Assembly (NCBI GenBank): GCA_005768725.1 | Contig: VAFM01000001.1 | Span: 310,001-374,000 of the forward strand | From: Blastochloris viridis | GTDB lineage: Bacteria > Pseudomonadota > Alphaproteobacteria > UBA2136 > UBA6156 | Reading direction: 5' to 3' | Length of the DNA stretch: 64,000 bases | Shown here: one piece after another, positions 43,601-51,594 of the stretch | Numbering within the stretch: the first letter of the stretch is position 1 | How the letters are laid out: every line of letters starts with the position of its first letter | The notes under the pieces: model-generated | Databases searched by the model: none | What the model was told of the DNA's origin: nothing | The model's input: only the letters and a program-made list of their open reading frames with translations | Made by a program: the position numbers and the translations under genes

Positions 43601-43760
43601 GGCCAGTTTGGGCTTTGTACCGATGGCACTGAATACCGGTGCGGGCTCGGAAGTGCAGCGCCCATTGGCGACGGTTGTTATCGGGGGGATCATCTCTTCG
43701 ACGATTTTGACATTGTTAGTATTACCTGCTCTTTATCAGTTATTTCATAGAAAAAATTAA
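40650..43760 (+). CDS. czcA: CzcA/CusA-type heavy-metal RND pump
   Basis: 1036 residues, HME-RND family. N-terminal helix followed by SIDAVPDITNVQVQINTEA, a hallmark of CzcA/CusA. The helix-4 proton site is GALDFGLIVDGAVIIIENCL (near 397-416), with the DFG-x5-D-x6-E pattern of divalent-cation pumps (Zn/Co/Cd/Ni) rather than the monovalent CusA pattern. Twelve membrane helices and two periplasmic loops. Likely exports divalent metals with czcB and czcC. Confidence 0.95.
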   Translation: MLEHIIHLSIRHRWLVMALVMGLAALGAYNFTRLSIDAVPDITNVQVQINTEAAGYSPLETEQRVTFPIETALAGLPKLDHTRSLSRYGLSQVTVVFEEGTDLYFARQLIAERLQQARSQLPQGLEPSMGPIATGLGEIFSYVVQAAPDARKADGSVYTPMDLAELQEWVIVPQLRTLKGVTEVNSIGGYEKQFHVLPDPERLRAYNLTLADLISTLERNNANIGAGYIERNGEQYLIRVPGQVTDEEAIGDIILSKRNDLTLRVRDVAHVALGSPLRTGAASMNGQEVVLGTAMMLVGENSREVSRRVATKLEEINRSLPDGVTARAVYDRTTLVDRTIATVEKNLLEGALLVIVVLFLLLGNIRAALITAAVIPLAMLMTITGMVQNKVSGNLMSLGALDFGLIVDGAVIIIENCLRRFGMQQHALGRLLNKEERFRLAAAATAEVIKPSLFGVVIITVVYLPLFALTGVEGKMFHPMAFTVVAALLAALLLSLTFVPAAVALFVTGKVEEKENAAMRLAHKWYTPALGWSLAHPWRMMGIAGLCVAVSLILASRMGTEFIPSLDEGDIALHAMRIPGTSLSQSLAMQRQVEATLKTFPEVKEVFSKIGTPEVATDPMPPNVADTFVMLKPKKDWPDAKTKAQLVREMEEALEKLPGNNYEFTQPIQMRFNELISGVRSDVAVKVFGDDTATMLQTANAIAAVLNKVPGAADVKTEQAEGLPMLTILPNRKALERYGLNVADVQDVIEVAMGGRSAGQVFDGDRRFDLVVRLPENLRSDLSALENLPIPLPAGTTPAFVPLKEVARLTQEYGPNQIGRENGKRTLVVTANVRGTDLGSFVAQARDAITAQVKLPTGYWLEYGGTFEQLNSAKERLMVVVPVAFLLIIGLLFMAFGSGRDALLVFSGVPLALTGGVLALWLRDIPLSITAGVGFIALSGVAVLNGVVMVSFIKTLREQGLKLEEAVREGALTRLRPVLMTALVASLGFVPMALNTGAGSEVQRPLATVVIGGIISSTILTLLVLPALYQLFHRKN

Positions 43761-43790
43761 TGTTAAATATCACTCTGATAACAAAGCAAT

Positions 43791-43816
43791 GGAACATTGG
43801 TCAGCTAAGGTACGTT
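43791..43816 (+). promoter_or_regulatory. EcfG-type general-stress promoter
   Basis: GGAAC at 43791-43795, 17 nt, CGTT at 43813-43816: a perfect match. The blc start codon lies only 8 nt after the -10 box, so the mRNA may be nearly leaderless. Confidence 0.75.
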
Positions 43817-43824
43817 CACACGTT

Positions 43825-44358
43825 ATGAAACTCATTCTCTTTACACCTGTGTTAGCCGCAACCCTATTAGCAGGATGCAGTATTGCCGGCCCCGTCGGTA
43901 ATGCCTCTGTGCCAGACCCGACCAAACAGGTAGAATTGAATAAGTATCTGGGCCGCTGGTATGAGCTGGCCCGCTACGAGAACCGGTTTGAAAAAGACTG
44001 CGAAGCGGTGACCGCGGATTACTCGTTGCGTGAAGACGGAGAGGTTAAGGTCGTTAATACCTGCGGCGAAGGGAGCGTGAACGGCAAGGTTACGACCGCT
44101 GAAGGCCGGGCGAAGATTGTGGAAGACAGCGGCAACGCCAAGCTGAAAGTCTCTTTCTTCGGCCCCTTCTATGGCGATTACTGGGTGCTGGACCACGCGC
44201 CGGATTACAGCTGGTCGATCGTGGGGGAACCGTCGGGTCGGTATTTCTGGATTCTGAGCCGGACAGCCAAACCTTCGCCACAGACGCGCATACTGCTGAC
44301 TGAAAAGGCCAAAGCCCTGGGATATGATGTGACGATATTGCGTTGGACCCAGCACTAA
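43825..44358 (+). CDS. blc: Bacterial lipocalin (Blc)
   Basis: 177 residues. The signal peptide ends in lipobox LLAGC, so it is a lipoprotein of the outer membrane. Lipocalin signature LNKYLGRWYELARYENRFEK near residue 45, then TVNTCGEG-like strand and DYWVLDHAPDYSWSIVGEPS. The family binds fatty acids or lysophospholipids and responds to envelope stress. The first in-frame ATG at 43789 is just upstream of the stress promoter and is rejected in favour of 43825. Just downstream of czcA but with its own promoter. Confidence 0.94.
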   Translation: MKLILFTPVLAATLLAGCSIAGPVGNASVPDPTKQVELNKYLGRWYELARYENRFEKDCEAVTADYSLREDGEVKVVNTCGEGSVNGKVTTAEGRAKIVEDSGNAKLKVSFFGPFYGDYWVLDHAPDYSWSIVGEPSGRYFWILSRTAKPSPQTRILLTEKAKALGYDVTILRWTQH

Positions 44359-44391
44359 CTCGCATTTCTAACTCGTATTAGAAAGAGCCTT

Positions 44392-44426
44392 AAAAAGGGC
44401 GAGCCTTGAATGGCTCGCCCTTTTTT
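44392..44426. terminator. Strong bidirectional intrinsic terminator
   Basis: A 14-bp stem AAAAAGGGCGAGCC/GGCTCGCCCTTTTT (44392-44405 and 44412-44425), followed by further T, between convergent blc and the lipid-transport operon. Confidence 0.92.
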
Positions 44427-44445
44427 CATCTGCCGTGTTGGCTGT

Positions 44446-45081
44446 TTAGGATGTGCGGCCTGATTTCATTTCATCCTTTGTGAGAGGCGTTGTTTTCATG
44501 ATGGTGACGATCTCCTGGATAAGATTGCTCCAGCCCTTGTTGTAGGCTTCTATGGTTTGAGCCGTGTTAAGCTCGGTTAACGGTGCGCTGTAGCGGTAGG
44601 GCAGTATCTTGATGACATCGCGCGTAGTGGCGTCGACAAGGCGTACATCCATATTCATGATGACCGTGGCTTGTGACCCGTTTTGAATCGTCGCAAAGTC
44701 GTGCACTTCCAACTGCAAATCGCGTTGACTCTTCAGGGCATTGTCGCCTGTTACAATCCATTCCGGCAGATTATTGGCGAGGTCGCGTATCATGGCTGCG
44801 CCCAACGTATCTGGCAGTGGGGCACTCCACGACTTGCCTTCATAGAAGGTCAGCGTACCGTTCTGGATAAGTACTAGCTGATTGGTTCTTAAATCGACCG
44901 GTACACGCGGACGGGCGATGCCCAGTACCGGCAGGTCTTTTTGCGGCATGATGACCGTAGACATCGCAGACGTCTGGATCTGGACGGGGGCCAGAACATA
45001 GCGTGTTTCGATACCCGGCTTGGGCACAAGGCTGCACCCGGACAGAACTACGGCGACAACGAAGCTGGAGAGGAATTTCAT
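44446..45081 (-). CDS. ABC-type transport auxiliary lipoprotein (PqiC/Mla-accessory type)
   Basis: 211 residues. Signal peptide and lipobox near residue 16 (VVLSGCSL). The body matches the ABC_trans_aux family: RYVLAPVQ, VLGIARPRVPVDLRTNQLVLI, and WSAPLPDTLGAAMIRDLAN near the middle. Last gene of the lipid-transport operon; its start overlaps the MCE gene stop in TAATG. Probably connects the MCE protein to the outer membrane. Confidence 0.9.
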   Translation of the reverse strand: MKFLSSFVVAVVLSGCSLVPKPGIETRYVLAPVQIQTSAMSTVIMPQKDLPVLGIARPRVPVDLRTNQLVLIQNGTLTFYEGKSWSAPLPDTLGAAMIRDLANNLPEWIVTGDNALKSQRDLQLEVHDFATIQNGSQATVIMNMDVRLVDATTRDVIKILPYRYSAPLTELNTAQTIEAYNKGWSNLIQEIVTIMKTTPLTKDEMKSGRTS

Positions 45082-45896
45082 TACGGTACTTTCACTTCAT
45101 TTACTTTAGGAGTCAGCAGCATACGGCGCGGATTGGAGCGGATTTCTTCCGTCAATGCCTTCACTTCCTCAATCGTGCTCTGGGCATCGCGAATGGTCTG
45201 CTGGAAGGAGGCGGCTGTACTGCCATTGCTTTCAAACTGCTTGCTCATCTTATTCAGATTCTCCATGGCGGCGGTGAGTTGCGAACCGGCTTGCTCCAGC
45301 TGCGGGCCAAGCTCACTGCTGGCTTTGCTCAAGTCTTCGGTCAGCTTGTTAAGGTTGGCAAGCGTGCCGTTGACGTTCTCCACATTGCCGGTATCCAGCA
45401 AGTCGCTCAGCCTTTGGGTGACGACAAGGGCATTGTCCAGAATCTGCGGAAGGCGGTTTACAATCTGGTCGATACCCGAGGGCAGTGTCGTAATCAGGCG
45501 GCATTCCTCATCTTTCCCCATGGGCTGGCCGGAACGGGTTTCGCCATTTTTAAGGTCCAACTCGATATACGATCCACCCGTGATGCCTTGCGGTTTGAGA
45601 GTGGCGACAGTACTGGCCTTGATCGGGGTCTGTTTATCCAATGCCGCCCTCACCAGAATTTCTGCATCGTTTCTGGGGTTGATACGGATGGATTCTACCT
45701 GACCAACACCGACACCACGGAAGGTGATGGTACTGCCCTGGCTTAAACCTGCGACCGAGTTATCGAAACGCATGACGTAACAGGCTTTGTCGCGGTTGGC
45801 CAAAGCACCCTGCAACCATACACATATGGCCACGAATGCCACGATTGTGATGATCAGAAAGGCTCCGACCGTCGCGTATTTTTGGTTAGGCTCCAT
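45081..45896 (-). CDS. MCE-domain lipid-transport protein (MlaD type)
   Basis: About 271 residues. An N-terminal membrane helix (TVGAFLIITIVAFVAICVWL) and an MCE domain (VMRFDNSVAGLSQGSTITFR, IRINPRNDAEILVRAAL) that forms hexameric rings for lipid passage, followed by a long coiled-coil tail. Start set at 45896 (MEPNQKYATVG); the gene overlaps the ATPase gene end by 11 bp. Periplasmic part of the phospholipid transporter. Confidence 0.93.
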   Translation of the reverse strand: MEPNQKYATVGAFLIITIVAFVAICVWLQGALANRDKACYVMRFDNSVAGLSQGSTITFRGVGVGQVESIRINPRNDAEILVRAALDKQTPIKASTVATLKPQGITGGSYIELDLKNGETRSGQPMGKDEECRLITTLPSGIDQIVNRLPQILDNALVVTQRLSDLLDTGNVENVNGTLANLNKLTEDLSKASSELGPQLEQAGSQLTAAMENLNKMSKQFESNGSTAASFQQTIRDAQSTIEEVKALTEEIRSNPRRMLLTPKVNEVKVP

Positions 45897-46680
45897 GCGA
45901 AAGCTCCTTTTTAATTGGTTTATGCGAAGACGCATGCACCGCACGGCTGCGTTCTCCATGGAAATATTCGTGAATCCAGGGATGCTGGTTCTGCATCAGC
46001 TCCGGTATCGTTCCTACCGTCATTTTTTTATCGACAAGAACGGCAACGCGGTTGCAGGTCCCAAACAACGTATCCAGGTCGTGGGTAATCATTACAAAAG
46101 TCAGATTGAGGCTTCTGTTAAGCTCGCGTACCAGTTCGTCGAACTCCGATGCGCTGATGGGATCCAGACCCGCGGTCGGTTCATCCAGAAAGAGCACTGT
46201 CGGGTCCATCGCCATGGCGCGGGCCAAACCTGCGCGCTTGATCATCCCTCCTGAAAGTTCAGACGGACGCTTGGCGGCCGCGTTATCCGGCAAGCCGACA
46301 AGGCGCAGCTTCAGCCAGGCGACTTCGCGGCATTCGTCTTCTTTCAGATTCGTAAACTCCTTTAAGGGCGCCATGGTGTTTTCCAGCACAGTGAGACCAG
46401 AGAACAAGGCGCCTTGCTGGAACAGCACGCCAAGAGTTGCGGCACGCTCTGCCACAGGTAGCTGCATAACAGGCTGGCCATTGATATAAGCCTTGCCGGA
46501 CGTAGGTGCGCGGATGCCGGTCATGGTTTTTAAAAGCACCGATTTGCCAGAACCCGAGCCGCCGACAATACCGAGGATGTCGCCTTTCATCACCTGCAGA
46601 TTGAGGCCATCGTGCACTTTATGGGTGCCAAAGCTGTTGATAATGTTCTTAACTTCCAGAATGGGCGTGTTTGACGACAT
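45886..46680 (-). CDS. MlaF-type ABC transporter ATPase
   Basis: 264 residues. Walker A GGSGSGKS (near residue 39), Q-loop, signature LSGGMIKRAGLARA and Walker B VLFLDEPTAGLDP, with the H-loop MITHDLDTLF. Energises the MlaE permease to move phospholipids. The start at 46680 lies 2 nt after the permease stop. A ~24-residue extension at the C-terminus (HEYFHGERSRAVHAS) follows the domain. Confidence 0.95.
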   Translation of the reverse strand: MSSNTPILEVKNIINSFGTHKVHDGLNLQVMKGDILGIVGGSGSGKSVLLKTMTGIRAPTSGKAYINGQPVMQLPVAERAATLGVLFQQGALFSGLTVLENTMAPLKEFTNLKEDECREVAWLKLRLVGLPDNAAAKRPSELSGGMIKRAGLARAMAMDPTVLFLDEPTAGLDPISASEFDELVRELNRSLNLTFVMITHDLDTLFGTCNRVAVLVDKKMTVGTIPELMQNQHPWIHEYFHGERSRAVHASSHKPIKKELSHGA

Positions 46681-46682
46681 GG

Positions 46683-47810
46683 CTACCATCCTATCTTGGC
46701 AAAGAAGATAGAGAACAACGCATCCAGCACCAGCACCGAAAAGATACCCTGCACGACCGCACTTGTGGTTTGCAGGCCCACGCTTTCGGCCGAGCCGCTT
46801 ACCCGTAACCCCGCCAGGCAACTGATAAGACCGATGAACAACGCAAATACCGGCGCCTTAACCATGCCGACCCAGTGGGAGTGCCCCATGGCGGCGTCGC
46901 CAAAGAGCTTTATGTAGGTTGAAAAGTCTATTCCCAAACTCATAACGCTGACGAGGGCCCCGCCGAAAAAACCGGCCACGAACGCCACCACCGTGAGTAA
47001 GGGCAAGACTACGACAAGTGCCGCAATGCGTGGGAGAATCATGGCATCTAGCGGCCTTAAGCCCATAACGCTCATAGCATCCACTTCCTCGCGTATTTTC
47101 ATGACCCCGATTTCGGACGTGAAGGAGCTGCCGCTACGGCCTGCCACCATAATAGCGGCCAGAAGACCGCCCATTTCTCGTAACGTAGATATGGCCACCA
47201 GATTGATGGAAAAACGCTGGGCGCCAAAGGTAGAAAGCTGCGCAACGCCCTGATAGGCCAGCACGATGCTCATCAGGAAGGAAATCAGTGCCACAATCGG
47301 CACCGCCTGTAAGCCGGCTTCCCGCACATGGCGTACAAAGGCGTTCATCCGGAAGGTGCGTTTTCCGATCACAATTTCAAGGAATGCCACGAAGACTTCG
47401 CCGAGAAGGCTGAAGACCTCATACATATGGCGGCATACCGCATAGGCGAATTTGCCTGTCGCGGTGAATATGTCGTTGGCAGATGGCTTTGCAGATGGCT
47501 CTCGGGGTGCTTCGACTGCGGCTTGCACTTTTTCTATCAAGGCCGCATACGCCTCATTTGCGCCTTTCAGCGAAATTGTACGCCCCTGCCCTTCTAGCTG
47601 TGTCTTGGCGTCCATCAGCCACATGGCACCGACGGTATCGAGGGCCGTAAGACCTGTTATATCGATGGTTTGCACCCCTTTGGCCTGCAGCAGTGTGTGC
47701 CGGGCCTTAGCCCCGCCCTGCAGGGTTAACGGGCCCTCAAGCACCAGCACGCCTTGACGGCTTTCAGCCGAAAGCATGGCGGGCGTTTTGGAACGAGGCT
47801 TCAGGGTCAT
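46683..47810 (-). CDS. MlaE-type ABC permease with N-terminal STAS domain
   Basis: 375 residues from 47810. The N-terminal ~110 residues are a STAS-like domain (VLEGPLTLQGGAKARHTL, IDITGLTALDTVGAMWL), a fusion of MlaB function to the permease. Then six membrane helices with the MlaE signature (LREMGGLLAAIMVAGRSGSS, EEVDAMSVMGLRPLDAMILP). First gene of the operon permease-ATPase-MCE-lipoprotein. No ribosome site; a start at 47777 is also possible. Confidence 0.92.
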   Translation of the reverse strand: MTLKPRSKTPAMLSAESRQGVLVLEGPLTLQGGAKARHTLLQAKGVQTIDITGLTALDTVGAMWLMDAKTQLEGQGRTISLKGANEAYAALIEKVQAAVEAPREPSAKPSANDIFTATGKFAYAVCRHMYEVFSLLGEVFVAFLEIVIGKRTFRMNAFVRHVREAGLQAVPIVALISFLMSIVLAYQGVAQLSTFGAQRFSINLVAISTLREMGGLLAAIMVAGRSGSSFTSEIGVMKIREEVDAMSVMGLRPLDAMILPRIAALVVVLPLLTVVAFVAGFFGGALVSVMSLGIDFSTYIKLFGDAAMGHSHWVGMVKAPVFALFIGLISCLAGLRVSGSAESVGLQTTSAVVQGIFSVLVLDALFSIFFAKIGW

Positions 47811-48017
47811 GTTTATAGAAGTACTTAAGGCAAACTTTGTTTCGTTCCGCTTATTATAAAGGGGATTTCTATTCGGAGGAAGGAGACTAAATAAGGCGGT
47901 TAGCGTTTGAAAGGTATAATAAACCATTCTTGAAAACGAGGATGGTGCCCCCAGTTATACCCCCAGATGAGAGAGGTTAGGAATAGTGGCTGTGGAAGCC
48001 AATATTTTTGAAATTTC

Positions 48018-48046
48018 TTGACATACGCCACGAAACAGTGTACAAA
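48018..48046 (+). promoter_or_regulatory. Sigma-70-like promoter
   Basis: TTGACA (48018-48023), 17 nt, TACAAA (48041-48046): a good -35 and a fair -10 box upstream of the Sel1-type pseudogene. Confidence 0.55.
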
Positions 48047-48056
48047 TCAGCATCGT

Positions 48057-48083
48057 CGCCAGTGGTGGCGATTTTTTATTTCC
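48057..48083 (+). terminator. Terminator-like hairpin directly after a promoter
   Basis: CGCCA/TGGCG stem (48057-48061 and 48066-48070) then ATTTTTTATTT. It lies where transcription from the promoter at 48018 would begin, so it could act as an attenuator of the gene at 48121. Confidence 0.5.
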
Positions 48084-48120
48084 CATTGATTTAGACGGGA
48101 GTGTTATTCACAATGAATCT

Positions 48121-48687
48121 ATGAAATTTCATGCTTTGTATGTTATTGGGCCACTGTCTTTTGGTTTAGGGGCCAACGTGTTTGCTTCAACAGCGAAAGA
48201 GACTCAAGCCTGTAACGAACGAGCCGCGTCGTATTCTCAAGTATCTTCTCCACAGCAGGATTTTGAAGCTGGTGAAGAACTTATGAAAAATGGCTGTTCT
48301 GACCATGCCGTTCAAATGTGGGAAAAAGCCGCAAAAGGACATCATGCTCAAGCCCTTTTCATGCTGGGGCTTATCTATCAAGGCGGAGATACGGGAGCGG
48401 GGAATATACGGGCCAATCCCAGAAAGGCTTTTCCCTATTTTAAATAAGCTGCCGATTTAGGTGATGTCGATGCGATGTATATGCTGGGTCTCCATTATGA
48501 AGATGGGACGCTGTTTCTTAAGAAAGATATCAAGGCCGCGTGGGGCTGGTATGTGAATGCCGCGGAAAAAGGGCATGCCATGGCGATCCAACGGATTGTA
48601 AAAGCCTACAGGCAGGGAGAGCTGGGACAGACAGTGTCTCCCAAACAGGCGGACTACTGGAATGGTAGGTTAAGTATTAATAATTAA
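48121..48687 (+). pseudogene. Secreted Sel1-repeat protein with in-frame stop
   Basis: One frame of 189 codons is interrupted by a TAA at 48445-48447. Before it: a signal-peptide-like start and two Sel1-like repeats (DHAVQMWEKAAKGHHAQALF, LGLIYQGG). After it, in the same frame, the repeats continue (AADLGDVDAMYMLGLHYEDG, AAWGWYVNAAEKGHAMAIQR). The stop falls inside a repeat, after FPYFK. So a single nonsense mutation broke one gene. If real, the first 108 residues may still be made. Sel1 proteins are helical scaffolds, often secreted. Confidence 0.8.
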
Positions 48688-48693
48688 ACAATA

Positions 48694-48716
48694 AGGCGCC
48701 CGATGGGCGCTTTTTA
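48694..48716 (+). terminator. Intrinsic terminator
   Basis: GCGCCC/GGGCGC stem (48696-48701 and 48705-48710) followed by TTTTT. Confidence 0.8.
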
Positions 48717-48733
48717 AATGGAGAAAATGTAAA

Positions 48734-49213
48734 ATGGTTAAAGGAATTCAACGAACTGTACCCGCAGGTGAAATTGAGGAAGCGATAGATGCGGTGGGAG
48801 ACATCATTGATGTGTTTCAGATGAACCGTCAGGTTTCTAAAGATGCTAAAGATCTAAATCTAACCCAGCAGGAGATTGATGAGCTCCGTGACGCATATTC
48901 TCTTGAAAGCTCTATGGGAGCCGGAGTTCATAATTTTAGAGATTTTAACAACAGGTTTCGGAATGATCGGAAATTAAGATCTTCTCAGGAAATTCTGGAA
49001 GCAGCCCAACAGCGGAAGCACATGGAAGAAAAGAACAAGCCACCTGTTAACGAAACACCAGCTGAGTCTAATCTACCGGAGATTAAGACTAGCGAGTCAA
49101 GAGATACAAATCCAACAACGATCCCGCCGGGTACACCTCAACCATCCATTCTTGATTATCTAAGGGAGGCGGTTACCAAGGCGGGCAATGGTGAGGCTAA
49201 GAAGTTCTGGTAA
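48734..49213 (+). CDS. Hypothetical protein
   Basis: 159 residues, soluble, no signal peptide. The first half is helical and charged (EIEEAIDAVGDIIDVFQMNR, LNLTQQEIDELRDAYSLESS). The second half is Pro/Thr/Glu-rich and probably disordered, ending in a short helix (SILDYLREAVTKAGN). I do not recognise it. Lies after the Sel1 pseudogene in the accessory region. Confidence 0.55.
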   Translation: MVKGIQRTVPAGEIEEAIDAVGDIIDVFQMNRQVSKDAKDLNLTQQEIDELRDAYSLESSMGAGVHNFRDFNNRFRNDRKLRSSQEILEAAQQRKHMEEKNKPPVNETPAESNLPEIKTSESRDTNPTTIPPGTPQPSILDYLREAVTKAGNGEAKKFW

Positions 49214-49551
49214 ATAATTTGTTGGGCAAGGCAATCCTTGCCCGATAAGTTGACTGCGCCCGGTTAGGAGGCAAATGTGCAGTATGTTAATGTGGGAGAG
49301 ATCTATCAAAGTGGCACTGACTGCGGCCTCCCAAGCCACTTCACTCCAAGCTTTGAAATTGTTTGAGTAATTTCGCTCTCGTCTTCTGGCTGGGAAGCTG
49401 TTTTACTGAGGGTTTTGGGGGTGTTTTGGTCATTATAAGCTCCCTTTCTGCAAGCAGAAAGGCTCTGGTGGGGGTGGAAGTCAAATCTTAAGCCGCTGTT
49501 ATCAGATAATTTACTGAGATATTATCATCATAGCTAAAGAAAGAGAGTATC
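49214..49551. other. Non-coding stretch with two hairpins
   Basis: No convincing gene. GGGCAAGG/CCTTGCCC (49224-49231 and 49236-49243) right after the hypothetical gene could be a terminator without a T run. CCTTTCTG/CAGAAAGG (49443-49450 and 49455-49462) is a second perfect 8-bp stem. AAAGAGAG at 49539 is the ribosome site of the next gene. Confidence 0.5.
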
Positions 49552-49746
49552 ATGAGCAAATACAAAGTGATCAATACCTCTGGGAAACCGGTTGCCGAAA
49601 TCAAGAAACTTCATAAGAATGGGTGCGTAACTACACGACGCATTTATGACACTCCTATATCAAAGACAGGCAAGCTCACAAAGATCGTGGCTGGTATTTA
49701 TAATTGCCTGCGCAATAACAAGCCTCAGCCTATTCGTAAGAAATAA
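49552..49746 (+). CDS. Small basic hypothetical protein
   Basis: 64 residues, rich in Lys and Arg (pI clearly basic), with MSKYKVINTSGKPVAEIKKL at the start and a C-terminal NNKPQPIRKK. A ribosome site (AAAGAGAG) lies 5-10 nt upstream. Could be a nucleic-acid-binding or ribosome-like small protein of an island; no family recognised. Confidence 0.5.
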   Translation: MSKYKVINTSGKPVAEIKKLHKNGCVTTRRIYDTPISKTGKLTKIVAGIYNCLRNNKPQPIRKK

Positions 49747-49814
49747 TCAGTTTCCTCTTCACTTTCTCTGCAAAGGAAGCGTTCCTTGCTACTGCGAAAT
49801 TAGAGGGGATATGA

Positions 49815-51440
49815 ATGGGCGCTGCAGGTGGTAGGAATGACACGGAGACCTCTCCCAATAGCCTGCCAAGGCGTTGTAGAGTGCAGAAAAAGACAGTTCC
49901 GCTCCTGGCGGAAGGTACAGACCTGAGTTATGAATTAAGCATGACAACACACATTCCCGTAATCGATCTGTTTGCAGGCCCTGGAGGGCTTGGAGAAGGC
50001 TTTGTGAGCCGTGACGGTGACAGCTCCTACAGAGTCAAACTCTCTATTGAAAAAGACCCATGGGCAAGCCAGACACTCACTCTCCGCAAGTTTTACCATG
50101 AGCTGCGCGATGCCCATGGCGGTAAAACGCCAAAGAAGTGGCTAGACATCTTGGCTGCGGAAAACCCGCTTGAACTGGCAGAGTCACTTTTCCCGGAAGA
50201 GCTTAAGCGCGCCAAAGAAGCTGTATGGACTGCCGAAATGGGAGTCGATGAATCCGCCCCCAAGCAGCATATAAAGGACCGTATCAATAAGGCTGTGGGC
50301 AATGCAGATGCGTGGGTGCTCGTTGGCGGGCCTCCCTGTCAGGCATATTCGCTGGTCGGACGCGCCAAGATGGGGCACCGAGAAGGTTTCAGCGATGACA
50401 AGCGTCACCGCCTTTACCGGCATTATCTCGAAATCATCGCGGACCACGAACCGCCAGTCTTCGTTATGGAGAACGTAAAAGGCATTCTATCCTCTCCGCT
50501 CGATGAAGGCTTTGCCATCAACAAGATTCTGGAAGAACTATCTCATCCCGGAAAAGCCGTCGGCAGAAGCAAAAGTAATGCTGTCTATAAGATCCACTCA
50601 CTGGTAAGCCCGGTAGATCCCTCGGTCGACCCTAGTCAGCTGGTTATCAAGGCAGAAGAATACGGAATCCCACAACGCAGGCACCGCGTGATCCTTCTCG
50701 GAATACGCGAGGATTTGGGCGACATTACCCCTGAGCGTCTTAAGCCTGTTCAAGAACAGGTCGGCGTAGGTGTCACGATTTCCGATCTTCCCAGGATCCG
50801 CAGCACGCTCAGCAAGGAGCCGGATGGTTGGGCTCCATGGAAAAAGCATGTCGATAATTATGCCGCCTCTCTTAAGATAAAGATGAAATCCTCTGACGAG
50901 ACATCTCTAAACGCGGGAGCCAATCTTATGGATTACTCTGGTACCCCGGAGTTTTCGTCCCAGTGGTACCGCAGGGATGCAGGTAATCTACTGCTGAACC
51001 ATGCCGCCAGAGGGCATATGACAAAAGACCTTGCCCGGTATCTCTTTGCTGCCGATTTCGCGAAGAAGAATAAATCGAGTCCTCACTTACGGGATTTTGA
51101 TGATGAACTTTTGCCGGATCACAAAAACGCCAAAGATGCCAAGGCCGGTACAGGCCCGTTCGGGGACAGATTCCGTGTCGTACTGGATGGCAAGCCCGGG
51201 CCGACAGTAACCTCCCACATCTCAAAGGACGGACACGCTTTCATCCACCCGGACCCCTCGCAATGCCGAAGCCTGACGGTCCGCGAGGCTGCCCGCATTC
51301 AGACTTTCCCGGACAGTTACCGTTTTCTAGGGCCAAGAACTGAACAGTACCGTCAGGTGGGAAATGCTGTTCCGCCGCTTCTGGCGGGGAAGATTGCGGA
51401 TATCGTTACAGATGTCTTGAAAAAGGCTGGTCTGATTTAA
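49815..51440 (+). CDS. DNA (cytosine-5) methyltransferase
   Basis: 541 residues. All m5C motifs are intact: motif I DLFAGPGGLGEGF (51-63), motif IV with the catalytic Cys175 in GGPPCQAYS, motif VI ENVKG (219-223), motif VIII QRRHR (287-291), then a variable target-recognition region, motif IX REAARIQTFPD and motif X QVGNAVPP. A GAGGGG site precedes the ATG at 49815; the domain starts at Met43 (49941), an alternative start. A strong terminator follows. Probably the modification part of the defence locus downstream, which ends with a Vsr-like nuclease. Confidence 0.93.
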   Translation: MGAAGGRNDTETSPNSLPRRCRVQKKTVPLLAEGTDLSYELSMTTHIPVIDLFAGPGGLGEGFVSRDGDSSYRVKLSIEKDPWASQTLTLRKFYHELRDAHGGKTPKKWLDILAAENPLELAESLFPEELKRAKEAVWTAEMGVDESAPKQHIKDRINKAVGNADAWVLVGGPPCQAYSLVGRAKMGHREGFSDDKRHRLYRHYLEIIADHEPPVFVMENVKGILSSPLDEGFAINKILEELSHPGKAVGRSKSNAVYKIHSLVSPVDPSVDPSQLVIKAEEYGIPQRRHRVILLGIREDLGDITPERLKPVQEQVGVGVTISDLPRIRSTLSKEPDGWAPWKKHVDNYAASLKIKMKSSDETSLNAGANLMDYSGTPEFSSQWYRRDAGNLLLNHAARGHMTKDLARYLFAADFAKKNKSSPHLRDFDDELLPDHKNAKDAKAGTGPFGDRFRVVLDGKPGPTVTSHISKDGHAFIHPDPSQCRSLTVREAARIQTFPDSYRFLGPRTEQYRQVGNAVPPLLAGKIADIVTDVLKKAGLI

Positions 51441-51457
51441 CTGCTCCCCATGAAAAG

Positions 51458-51480
51458 CGGCCCTCACGGGCCGTTTTTTC
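51458..51480 (+). terminator. Intrinsic terminator after the methyltransferase
   Basis: CGGCCC/GGGCCG stem (51458-51463 and 51468-51473) then TTTTTT. It uncouples the methyltransferase from the GHKL operon. Confidence 0.85.
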
Positions 51481-51502
51481 GTCTCTTATAACCAGATTTA
51501 TT

Positions 51503-51545
51503 AACAACATTTTAAAAATGTGTTTAATATTTTTAAAATGTTGTT
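51503..51545. repeat. 17-bp perfect inverted repeat upstream of the GHKL operon
   Basis: Arms 51503-51519 and 51529-51545 (AACAACATTTTAAAAAT and its exact reverse complement) with a 9-nt spacer. Very AT-rich, 50 nt before the first gene of the operon; a candidate operator or mRNA hairpin. Confidence 0.75.
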
Positions 51546-51594
51546 GTGCATATTGCTATTATCTGGAACATTTGATGCAAGGGAGAATGATCAT

